Shown: positions 33,938 through 44,806 of the stretch, one piece after another
Position numbering within the stretch: the stretch's first letter is position 1
Layout: every line of letters starts with the position of its first letter
Assembly (NCBI GenBank): GCA_000827265.1
Contig: KN834776.1
Span: 68,138 to 132,137 of the forward strand
Length of the DNA: 64,000 nt
Direction of reading: 5' to 3'
DNA from: Collybiopsis luxurians FD-317 M1
Lineage: Eukaryota > Basidiomycota > Agaricomycetes > Agaricales > Omphalotaceae
Position numbers and translations under genes: made by a program
Notes under the pieces: model-generated
Seen by the model: the letters and a program-made list of their open reading frames with translations, nothing else
What the model was told of the DNA's origin: nothing
Database searches by the model: none

Positions 33938-36900
33938 ATGACTGAACGCCCAAGTACACCTTCCATACTCGCTAGGTCTGCGATTTCTACAGCATTCGCA
34001 ATTGCTCGACCTGTCACAAGTGACTTTGAAAATCTGTGGGCGAAAGCGCTCGTATCTTACAAGGAGCAGACTGGGAACAATATCTATCAAGACCAGGTTG
34101 CCCTATTTCCCGATGACCCCTCTGTGGACAACATAGTCAGCATCCTTGAAACTCAATCAAAAGGCCTCGAAGCCTTTCGGGAAAGGGGCAAGAGCATCCG
34201 CAATGTGCTTAGGCCGGTTGTGAACCTTGTTAGGCTGTTCAATGATACAGGGGCAGAGGCTGCCGCTGCTGCTGCAGTATGTGACTTCCGAGTAGATTGA
34301 ATTGTATTCTAATGGATTATCAGAGTGTACCTGGAGGAAAGGCTATTTTTGTTGCCTTTGGTGTCCTACTTGCAGTGTGTCTTTTACTCTAATGCAGAGC
34401 TATCAAGTATATTCTCAACATTTGAGCATATAGGCAGCAAAGGATGTAACAAAAGTGTATGATGCCCTTGAAGAGTTGTCGCAGAAACTACAGGATGCAC
34501 TTGACCGTATCAAGTCGCATCTTGATGCAAACTCCAAGCTTAGCTATAGGATGAAAGATATCTATATCCAGATGCTAGTGCAAGTTCTCCATATTTTTAC
34601 TTTCCTCATAAAATATCAAGATAGCAATGCCAAGAAACCACGGAACATAATTTGGCAACGCTCTCGTAAGTTCTGATTGATTCTACAGTCGCATATGGAG
34701 TCTCATTGAAATTACAGAGGATTTTGGGAAGTCTCTACTTGGAAAACAGGAGGTCCAGGAAGCACTCCAAAAACTAGATCAGCTCACAAACAGAGAAGCA
34801 TTGATGAGGATTGCAGAAATACATAACAAGGTGTATAACATTGACACCAAGGTAGACAACCTTGATACCCAAGTGGACAATCTTGAAACCAAAGTGGACA
34901 ACCTTGATGCTAAAATTGTTGTAATGCAGAGTGAGCTTCTTATTGTTGCTATTCAACCTGAACCTCATAATGCATTTCAAGTGGATGAGCAAAGCAAAAA
35001 ATGGTTATCACCTCCTGATGTCTCCCAACATCATAATACCATCTATAAAGCACAGCACAAGGGTACTGGTACATGGCTTTTTAAGCCCAATTCCATATTT
35101 TCTCAATGGAAGCAAGGAAAACACAGTGTCCTCTGGATCTATGGAAAACGTATGTTAATTTTTCTTTTTCATCTTCTTCTCTCATGAATATCTTGCAGTT
35201 GGCAGTGGAAAAAGTGTTCTATGGTAAGTGACCCTGTGCTTTTTTGTATGCATAAAGTGGTCTAGCATGCTATCTAGCTCATCAGCCATTGAAGCACTCA
35301 GAGAAGAGCCAGGATTAGCATTCTTCTATTTTGACTCCCGTGACTCAACCAAGCAAACAGTGTCTGGGCTTCTGTCTTCTGTGATCTTTCAACTAGCATC
35401 TCGTTCTGCAGCTTGCAACAGCCACTTGTCTGAATTTTACCAGGCCCACAATCAGACTTATCCTGAGCATCCCAATGATGACTTGCTTTTCAAGTGCCTC
35501 AATGGCATTTTGCAAGCTGTTCCTGATGTATATCTAGTATGTGATGCCCTTGATGAGTGTCCAAAAGCTATAAGAGAGAAAGATCTCTTTCCATTATTAC
35601 AAAAGCTTATGAAATCAAAGATGAGAGGGCTTCACATCCTTGTTACCAGCCGACTGGAACAAGATATCAAGAAAAATTTGTCATCTTATTATCCTTATAG
35701 ATCTGATCTTTCAGAACAGGTTTATGAGCTCAATTTGGATAATTCAGCTGGCCATGCCTTTGACATACATGCCTATATTCAGGAGAACATTTTGAAAATG
35801 GAGTGGCCTATATCATTGAAGAAAACTGCTCAGAAATCATTGGCTTCCAAAGCCGATGGAATGTAAGTGGTTATCATTGCACTGTTTGATGGCATTTTAA
35901 GAATCCTTCCAGGTTTCTCCTGGCTGGCCAACAGCTCCAGATCCTGCATGATTGTCAACCAGGTGATGTTAAGGATGTGCTGGATAGCTTGCCAACATCA
36001 CTCAATGGCACATATGTGCATGTCTTGCAGAAGATTCCTGATATCAACAGAGTTTATGCATTACATATATTTGAGTGCCTAGCTTATGCTCGGCGAAAGC
36101 TCTCACCCCAGGAGCTGGCAGAAGTGTTCACAGTGAAATTTCATTCAAATGGAGACTTCACCTTCAAGCCAGAAAATCGTGCTTATAACGAGGAGGATGC
36201 AGAATCCAAACTTCTAAAGACTTGCTCAAGTTTAATTCAGATTGTAGACTTCAAAGACGGACAGCAGTCACAGAGGATTGTGCAATTTGCACATTCATCA
36301 ATCAAGGAGTACTTGGGTTCTGAGGAAGTAGAGGAGGGCTATCACCTGATAGCAAATAAAGCGCACACAACTCTTGCCAAACTATGCATGAGCAATCTCA
36401 TGAATCCTTCACACTTAGTGACCTTGCCATTAAGTCCATATGCAGCAGATTACTGGATAGATCATATAGTAGACTCTCATGGGCTCGCAACTGCAGCCTT
36501 AGAAAAATCATTGAAGGAACTCCTAGACCCAGAGTCATTGAAATATGTTCAATGGCGTAAATTAAATGTTCATGGTAAAAGCTATAATCAGAATGCTCGA
36601 GCACTCTACTGTGCTGCTGCCATAGGAGAGTCAACATGTGTACAAAAGTGGCTGACAGCATTCCCTGAAATTGTTGACAGTTCTGGTGGCCCAATTGGCA
36701 CTGCTCTCTGTGTTGTTGCACAGAATGGTCATATTGAGACTGCTCAGTGTCTGTTAAATAGTAAGGTGGCAGTAAATGTTCCAGGAAATAGAAATCAAAC
36801 CCCACTGCATTTTGCAGCAAAGTGTGGCCATTATGGGATTGTCTGCCTTCTGTTAGATAACAAGGCAGCAGTTAATGCTCAAGGCAAGAACAAGTACACC

Positions 36901-39324
36901 CCACTGCATGAGGCAGCAGAGAATGGCTATTATGAGATTGTCAACCTTCTTCTGAATAGTAAGGCAGTTGTGGATGCTCAAGAAAAGGATAATTGGACCC
37001 CACTGCATCTGGCAGCACAAAATGGCCATCATCAGGTTGTCCGCCTTCTTCTAGACAGTAAAGCAGCTGTTGATGCTCACGAAAAGGATAATTGGACCCC
37101 ACTGCATCTGGCAGCAACAAATGGTCATTATGAAGTTGTTCACCTTCTTCTGAACAGTAAGGCTGCAGTTGATGCCCAAGACAAGGATAATTGGACCCCA
37201 CTGCATGGGGCAGCTAAAGGTGGCCACCATGAGGTTGTCAATCTTCTTCTGAACAGTAAGGCAGCTGTTAATGCTCAAGACAAGGATAATTGGACCCCAC
37301 TGCATGAGGCAGCAGAAAAAGGCCATCATAAGGTTGTTAATCTTCTTCTGAACAGTAACGCAGCTGTTCATGCTCAAGAAAAGAATAATTCAACCCCACT
37401 GCATAGGGCAGCTAAAAATGGCCATCATGAGGTTGTCCACCTTCTTCTGAACAGTAAGGCAGTTGTTGATGCTCAAGACAAGAATAATTGGACACCACTG
37501 CATAGAGCAGCTAAAAATGGCAATCATGAGGTTGTCCACCTTCTTCTGAACAGTAAGGCATTTATTGATGTGCAAGACAAGAATAATTGGACCCCACTGC
37601 ATGGGGCAGCAGAAAATGGCCATTATAAAGTTGTCAGCCTTCTTCTAAACAGTAAGGCAGCTGTTGATGTTCAAGAAAAGGATAATTGGACCCCACTGCA
37701 TCTGGCAGCACAAAATGGCCATCATGAGGTTGTCCACCTTCTTTTAGACAATAAGGCAGCTGCTGATGCTCAAAACAGCAATAATTCAACCCCACTGCAT
37801 CTGGCAGCACTAAATGGCCATTGTGAGGTTGTCCACCTTCTTCTAGACAGTAAGGCAGCTGTTGATGCTCAAGAAAAAGATAATTGGACCCCACTGCATC
37901 TGGCAGCAGCAAATGGCCATTATGAAGTTGTTCACCATCTTCTGAACAGTAAGGCTACAGTTGATGCTCAAGACAAAGATAATTGGACTCCACTGCATGG
38001 GGCAGCTAAAAGTGGCCATCATGAGGTTGTCAACCTTCTTCTGAATAGTAAGGCAGCTGTTAATGCTCAAGACAAGGATAATTGCACCCCACTGCATGAG
38101 GCAGCAGAACAAGGCCATCATAAGGTTACCCACCTTCTTTTGAACAGCAAGGCTGCTGTTGATGCTCAAGACAATATTAATTCAACCCCACTGCACAGGG
38201 CAGCTAAAAGTGGCCATCATCAGGTTGTCAACCTTCTTTTGAACAGTAATGCAGTTGTTAATGCTCAAGACAAAAATAATTGGACCCCACTGCACAAGGC
38301 AGCAGACAATGGCCATCATAAGGTTGTTAACCTTCTTCTGAACATTAACACAGCTGTTAATGCTCAAGATAAGAATAATTGGACCCCACTCCATAGAGCA
38401 GCTAAAAATGGCCATTATGAGGTTGTCCACCTTCTTCTGGACAGTAAAGCAGCTGTTGATGCTCAAGACAGGAATAATTGGACCCCACTGCATAGAGCAG
38501 CTAAAAATGGCCATCATGAGGTTGTCTGCCTTCTTCTGGACAGTAAGGCAGCTGTTGATGCACAAGAAAAAGATAATTGGACCCCACTGCATCTGGCAGC
38601 ACAAAATGGCCATCATGAGGTTGTCCACCTTCTTCTGGACAGTAAGGCAGCTGTTGATGCTCAAGAAAAGGATAATTCGGACCCCCTGCATCTGGCAGCA
38701 CAAAATGGCCATCATGAGGTTGTCCACCTTCTTCTGGAGAGTAAGGCAGCTGTTGATGCTCAAGAAAAAGATAAATGGACCCCACTGCATCTGGCAGCAC
38801 AAAATGGCCATCATGAGGTTGTCCACCTTCTTCTGGACAGTAAGGCAGCTGTTAATGCTCAAGAAAAGGATAATTGGACCCCCCTGCATCTGGCAGCACA
38901 AAATGGCCATCATGAGGTTGTCCACCTTCTTCTGGAGAGTAAGGCAGCAAAAAATGGCCATCATCAGGTTGTCTGCCTTCTTCTGGACAGAAAGGCAGCT
39001 GTTGATGTTCCAAATAGCACTAATTCAAACCCATTGCATATGGCAGCACTAAATGGCCATCATGAGGTTGTCCGCCTTCTTCTAAACAGTAAAGCAGCTA
39101 TTGATGCTCAAAACAGCAATCATTTGACCCCACTGCATTTGGCAGCACAAAATGGCCATTATGAGGTTGTGTGCCTTCTTCTAGACAGTAAGGCAGCTGT
39201 TGATGCTCAAGACAAGAATAATTGGACCCCACTGTATTTAGCAATGCAGAATGGCCATCATGAGATTGTTCGCCTTATTCTGGATCAGCAGGGAGCCATT
39301 GATGTTCAAAACAGTAATAATTGA
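33938..39324 (+). CDS. NACHT-ankyrin NLR receptor with Goodbye-type N-terminus (NLR2)
   Basis: Paralogue of NLR1 in opposite orientation; STAND ATPase receptor, probably cytosolic, with a non-self-sensing role inferred from family. Exons 33938-34276, 34324-34374, 34434-34665, 34718-34930, 34982-35149, 35199-35223, 35278-35862 and 35913-39324 sum to 5,025 nt in frame, 1,674 aa. Goodbye-like domain 1-206; coiled coil with heptad copies TKVDNLDTQVDNLETKVDNL (about 245-275); Walker A GSGKSVL (about 336-342) in a 25-nt exon; Walker B LVCDALDE; LVTSRLEQ where NLR1 has LLTSRPEQ; winged-helix-like LSPQELAEVFTV; about 27 ankyrin repeats from residue 799 to the end. Exon phases equal those of NLR1. Exon 1 keeps CpGs, while the ankyrin exon has almost none. 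The intron at 34931-34981 could be retained in frame here but is required in NLR1. Confidence 0.92.
36697..39324 (+). repeat. Ankyrin-coding 99-nt tandem repeats of NLR2
   Basis: About 27 units of 33 codons, consensus WTPLHLAAQNGHHEVVHLLL then DSKAAVDAQEKDN. Many units differ by only a few bases. A four-unit block at 37093-37488 recurs at 37885-38280, exactly eight units (792 nt) later. One unit is shortened in frame by about 48 nt at 38941-38955. Confidence 0.93.
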
Positions 39325-39559
39325 ATGTCAATCATCATAGCAAGCTGCCCAATCTCTTAAAGCCGGTAAGTTGGACTATTACTTCATCGTGAAATTGAAT
39401 GCAATGGTTGATGTTGCAATGTTCCAGGATGCAACTAAAATCTTTTGCACATGCTGTTTTTCTTTTTTCTTTTTCTTTTTGTTTTCACTTTTTGTCCATT
39501 CACTGATTTGATATCTTTTCACGCCTTCCAACTGTCTGCCTCTGCAATTCCATGCTGTA

Positions 39560-39645
39560 GATTGCTGGAACAAACTAGGTCAATAAGTACAAGGAAGGGG
39601 ATTGTGGATGTGTCAAAAGCTTTGCTTTGGGTGGGATAGTTCTCT
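39560..39645 (+). pseudogene. TPR-gene last-exon remnant downstream of NLR2
   Basis: Encodes LLEQTRSISTRKGIVDVSKA, matching LDQARSIAMTEGIVESSKA of the copy at 61.83 kb. The same remnant sits at 52381-52460 after the ankyrin fragment. Confidence 0.65.
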
Positions 39646-41587
39646 CCTGAAAAATGCCTTATAATACAATATGCATGTATGTATGAATGTCAAATTCGCA
39701 TGCAAGTCATTCCAGTTATCCCTTTAACATCTGTCTCAGTAGCTCGCATTACTCTATGCAGGGTGAAGATCCATTTTGTAACAATTCTCTTATTTGAATC
39801 CCTAAGTACATAGTATTAGTAGTAGTACCATATAGTACAAAATTGCCTCTTCCACATAAAAACATCCTCCTCCTCCTCCCAACTGTCCCATCTACTTGAA
39901 AGCACCACAAACAGTGTGTGCTACTAGGATTAAGTAGAATAGTATTACTTTTGTGCATCACACACATCACACAAGGATCCATTTCTCAACAATCAAACTG
40001 ATAACATCCCTGATAAGTTTGTAAAAAATATGTATTGGTTGATGTACATTGTACAACAGATGACTCAGGAGTATTGTGAGCGGTAGGAGGAGGTTGTAAG
40101 GCCATGCCCTTTTTGGGGGCATTGGGTCTCTGGCGCAGAAATAGGTGAGTGCCAAAGTGCAACTGTGATAGGGTGGAGCGCAGGGACCACACACTGTGAG
40201 TAAGGAGACCTGTAATGTCCTTGTCTCAGAGATTGCAGGAGTAGAAGGTGCAGAGTTTAATGTGGATCATGATAGACTGGTTTGTAATAAGATCATTAGT
40301 AGTATAAACCATAGACAGTGTTATACAGGACATTGGCAAGGGTGGTCTGTGAGGTCATAAAGCAGAATTCATAAGAAGACAAATGGAGAGACTGAGACTG
40401 AGAGGGAAACTGAGACTGAGAGAGAAATGGAGACAAAGACAAGATCAACTATACAAGTACATTCCAACAATGGGGAACTGCGGAGTAGTCCCCATACTAT
40501 ATATACATGAAAATACTACCCCAAGTAATATAGCATGTGTCCTGTACTTGTGCAGAGGATGTCAGCTGGACAGATCACCTGGACATACCTGCGGAACAAA
40601 TATCTCATTGCATATGTGCTTAAATAAGAGCCAGGCACATTGGAAGAAAGTGCAGAAGGTGATTGGAAGGACGGCACTTAAATAAGCGCCGGAACAACAT
40701 TCTGCAATTGATGCACAACAGAGGTGCATCAGTAGAAAATGTATAAGGGCCAAAAAGAACAAAAATGGTCCAGGGCATAACAGAGGTGGTGGGCAGAGGG
40801 GGCTTCAAAGGCAAAAGTTCAAGATGTAGAGGGGGAGAGCAAGGGAAGAGGTGAAGACATAAAGTCAATGAGTACTGACAGATGAATAGCTGTGGCTCTG
40901 TACAAGCCTATACATAGAAGTAACAATGAACAATTTGAATTGTTCCCACCTCCCAATCCCACACTACCCTCACCATCCTCCTGTTTCCCTCCCCCCATCC
41001 CCCCCACTCAACTGTGTTATATATATGTAAAAAAAACCCCTATATCTCCATATACACAACTCAATCATCCTACTTCCCACTCTCACTGCCCAATGGCATT
41101 CTCCTCAGTGGTGGCCCTGTCAGGAACCCACTGCTCCCATTCCCATTTGCAGGGTTTAGTGTAGGCAGGAACATGGCATACAAAGGCATCCCCAGTATTG
41201 AAGTTGGGAAATTTGATCCAACTGCAGACCCAACTGCTCCAGGAACCCCTGCCCCCGCCACTGGGGAACCAACTGTAACAGCGTTTGACACAGGGAATGC
41301 CACATTACTCAACAATGACCCCAACATTGACATTGAGCTCCCAGGGGTCCTCAAATGATACAACAACAAAGGTCTCAATCTTGCCGCTGATGGCAGTGGT
41401 CCAAATGATGTCACACTTGGATTGCACCAGATCCAGTAAAGCTAATGCAAAAAACCCTGATAAGTATCATAGACTGTTTTGCAAAGGCTGGTGATAAGCC
41501 TTGATGACTCATCTGACACTCACAGTGATGAGCCAGCATGTTGTTTTGCAAAACACAGATAAAGTAATGTTGAGGGCACCTCTTGTT

Positions 41588-41728
41588 AGGGTTAGCACAA
41601 GTGCTAACCCTAACATTAGAGAGGTGTCTAAAACATTACCAAACCTTAGGAAAGGACTTGGGTTAGGGGTTAGGGTGGGTTAGAGGTTAGGGTTGGGTTA
41701 GGGGTTAGGTTAGGGTTTAGGGGTTCAA
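41588..41728. repeat. Interstitial telomere-like TTAGGG repeats
   Basis: A run of TTAGGG and near-variants (TTAGGGG, TTAGAGG, TTAGGT, TTAGGGTTTAGGGG) at about 41655-41728, preceded by an imperfect palindrome of the same motif around GGTTAGCACAAGTGCTAACC (41589-41608). It lies inside the TIR element, not at a chromosome end. Confidence 0.85.
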
Positions 41729-41970
41729 GTATGTAGTCCATTAAATTATAAGTGGGGGGGGGGTCTCAGTTTTTTCTCACAGTGCCTCATTCTTGAGATA
41801 TAAGCATTTTAACTTTTTTCCAAATTGGGCTATCAGGTTGTTTTGCAAAACAGATTCTGAGCAATCTGAGCATGTGACCTTTCAGACATAAAGTGCTGGA
41901 TGAGCCACTGCATGTGACAAAGGCCTATCACCAGCTTTTGAAAAACAGTCTGTGATACTTATTGGGGTTT

Positions 41971-42864
41971 TGTTATGACCTGCCTCAATTAGCCCTGAAT
42001 TCATTTCATTTTCTATTGATTTCTTGACAGCATAATCGGCCATGGAAATCGGCTGAAATACAACACATAATTAGCCAAAACAGCCACTAATCTAAATGAC
42101 AAGTACTTGCCGAAATGGCTCACATGCCATATAATTTTCATCATATATGGCTGATGTGGCTGTTTGCAGTTGGGATACATATCAAATATTGCTGATGCGG
42201 CACACATGCCATGCAATATACATCATACATGGCTGTGTGCGTGTAAACATCATTCACGGCAGATGTTGCCATCTATACATCATATTCCGCAGCTACCAAT
42301 CAATTATGGCTGATATAGCTGTAAATACATCATACTCGGCAACTACAGCTGTGTGTACCTCATATACATTAATCGACACTATATACACATCATATATGGC
42401 CACCACAGTGTTGCACTATGTAATATACATTACATATGGCTGAAGCGGCACTGTGCTGTGCAATGAATATAATTGTAACATATAAATACTGGGAACTCTG
42501 AGCTCGAGTCCCCAGCTTGAGTATTTTTATGTTGTTAGTACCATTTACTTGTACTTACAATATTGTACTCTATAGCTACCAATATTACTCTCTACTCTTG
42601 TATCTTTGACTATAGTTAAGCTGTTTGCTTGAATAATAAAGCTTTGCTTGACTCAAATTCCTCTTGCTTACATAATAAAACTTGAAGTTGAATCAACCTA
42701 TAGCTTACAGTTTTTTTTACTGTTCAGCCTAGCAAATTGATATACAATAAATTTGCATATAAGTACACAATTCTAACACACCAGCAAGCCATTGTTTCAC
42801 CCAGCAACCCAATATCTTACCATATTACTATTGTACTTACTAAATTTAGTGTGAGTACATAACA
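41971..42864. mobile_element. Solo LTR (retrotransposon), nested in the TIR element
   Basis: An 894-bp unit with perfect inverted ends TGTTATG...CATAACA and a 5-bp target duplication GGTTT (41966-41970, 42865-42869). Removing it restores the TIR arm GGGGTTTTTTGCATTGAC. It has TATAAATACT at 42481 followed by a CTTGAGTATTTTT stretch, as in the LTR at 47075. It retains several CpGs, unlike the sequence it entered. Confidence 0.92.
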
Positions 42865-43995
42865 GGTTTTTTGCATTGACTTTACTGAATCAGCTGTGGA
42901 TTGGGCATTCCAGGGTTTGATGATGAGGGGATCATTGGAGAGTTGAATGATGGCAAATCAAGATACAGAGAATGTTGATGAGACCAGTGTATTGGCATAA
43001 CATCTATACCCACTGCCACTGCCAATGCTGATGGCAGGAGATCCAGGTGCAGATTCCATGGTCCACCCCAAGCCCTGTCAGATCATCTTTCTGGATCAAA
43101 GTTTGCCACTGCCCCATTTGGATTGTAACCCAGCTTTGGCACCACTGCTGCTAGCCGCAACAATCACTTCATCTTCTGAGCCAGTGACAACTTGTACAGT
43201 GCGAGTACCAATTTGTATGGCATAATTCATGCAGACAAATACTCTGCCAATCAGACCTGCACACCTAGCCAATATGTTTGATTTAAAAAGAACATTTTTA
43301 GGCCATTACACATATAGACATAAGACATGGATGATTGAATCTCACTGAATAAGCAACTGCGTAAATGTCATCATTTGTTGGTGTATTGTCAAACTCATAG
43401 GATCCAAATCAAATTTGAAGAAGATACCTGGGGTCCCTTCACTGTGCTGCATAACCCTAGTGTAGTGAGTGACAGTGTACTGGTGCATATGCAGTGGAGT
43501 AGAACAAGGGGTGATATACATGGTGGGTACAACATGGAGGAAGTACTGGTATGTGACGAATGCTATTTTTCACAGTCTGTGAGTCAGTTTCCATTCAAAG
43601 AGGGCCATTCAACCCATAGGCCACAAGATACTCATGATCTTTTGCAAGTTCAAATGAGTCATCCAACAGCTGCACAATATCCAGGAAATATAGACCAAAG
43701 GAGAATTCAGTGATAACATGCAAGAGGTTCATTACTTGATAAAATACATACATCAGCTACATTGCATGTACAGGGCAAAAACAAAAAAAGGGTGGCTCAC
43801 AATTATGAGCTGTAAGCTCCCAACTCATGTAACCATGACCAAGAGTTGTAATGTGCAAATTTGGAGAGACCTGGACTTCAATAGTTCTGTATACTCTACA
43901 CACATTTGGGTGAGCACAATGGCCTGGGTGGCTGAGAGCATTGCAGCATGTTTCCTAGAATGGAGATGAGAGAATGGACAAAACAAAATACAGGA

Positions 43996-44806
43996 CAAGG
44001 CCTACTTGAGCTTGGTAGCCTGACCAATATCAAAGTGAGTTTGGTTTAGAGTTCAGTATAGGGCTTTCTAATGAACAGAGTAACAAACAGCCCAACTCAC
44101 CTTGTCACATTTCAGACTGCTTCACTTTGAATTGCTGAATATAAAACAAACTGTTTTGAAAAGAATTCTCTGCTAAGGAACAGATGGTCACCAATAGCAT
44201 CTCTGAAGTTGACAGTGATATCTATAAAAGCATGGTAATCATAAAGCTTGAATTATCATTGTTAACATTAAATTTATAATCTGGCCATCTCCAAATAAAC
44301 TCTCCAGTATCATTGAGCATCAAAGAATGCCAAAAGGAGCTTCCCTAGCTCTCCCCCCCCCCCCCACTCCCAATCATGTGGATTTTGTATTAAACAGTAG
44401 ATATTATTTTTGAGTAGTATAAATATGGTCATTAGTCTATTGTTTAATCAAGTAACCTTTGGACTGTATTGGCCTCTGTGTGAAGTGTTTGATTATTTTC
44501 TTGCCCAGACATGGTTGTATACCTGCTGTGAATTAGCAGTTGAGTTGCTCCCACACCTTTGATAAAAGCTATTACTAGCCTAAAACCCATAGAACATAAA
44601 TTTTGGTTGAGATGTTGAAAAGTTGACAAAGAGTTCCTTATTGAAAGCAAAACTTGGAACCTTTGAAAAATACAGATCATTACCTCTTCAAATAAGTTGA
44701 AGTTTTGACAGACAAAAGGATCAATCAGGTTGACTGAATTGTCCTGGTATTGCAGAACCTTTGACAATGCACCCCTTGCACCCTTAACTACAAACAAACC
44801 TCATTA
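43996..44806. other. CpG-poor spacer, no gene recognised
   Basis: Between the end of ERV41 copy A homology and the MULE. Contains a 13-C run near 44357. Possibly degenerate transposon sequence; nothing supportable. Confidence 0.35.

Larger units (their letters stand above)
41425..42898. mobile_element. TIR element inside ERV41 copy A, carrying a nested solo LTR
   Basis: Without the LTR (and its 5-bp duplication) the element is about 575 bp. Left end CACCAGATCCAGTAAAGC, right end read inward CACAGCTGATTCAGTAAAGT; further in, the arms share AATGCAAAAAACCC, then CAGTCTATGATACTTATCAG-like sequence, for about 70 bp. Flanked by GATTG (41420-41424 and 42899-42903). The undisrupted site is visible in copy B near 53545-53555. 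Superfamily uncertain; no transposase seen. Confidence 0.8.
41070..43990 (-). pseudogene. ERV41-like COPII cargo-receptor pseudogene, copy A
   Basis: Decayed relative of ERV41/ERGIC2, an ER-Golgi vesicle membrane protein. Minus-strand readable parts: FVCMNYAIQIGT (about 43240-43205), the second membrane-segment region typical of the family; homologues of the Thr/Ser/Pro-rich cytosolic tail at 41414-41090; and TPGIFFKFDLDP-type sequence around 43440-43400. Compared with copy B, CpGs are nearly all converted to TpG/CpA. The gene is split by the TIR element and solo LTR at 41425-42898 and lacks its 5' third. Not functional. Confidence 0.8.
39325..43995. repeat. Left copy of a direct segmental duplication (CpG-depleted)
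   Basis: Matches 52143-54745 in order and orientation: the sequence just after the ankyrin stop, a TPR-gene tail, a GTACATAGTATTAGTAGTAG tract, and a decayed ERV41 gene. The left copy is longer because of inserts: about 0.7 kb at roughly 40090-40790 and the TIR element plus solo LTR at 41425-42898. It lacks the part matching about 54510-54660. Most base differences are CG in the right copy and TG or CA here. Confidence 0.85.

Noticed and set aside
36697..39324. Evenly spaced near-identical repeats as a possible CRISPR array
   Set aside because: The 99-nt units are fully coding ankyrin repeats with no spacers, in a eukaryotic sequence.
41650..41728. Telomere end or contig terminus
   Set aside because: The tract is short and degenerate, and lies between the arms of a bounded TIR element with unique sequence on both sides.
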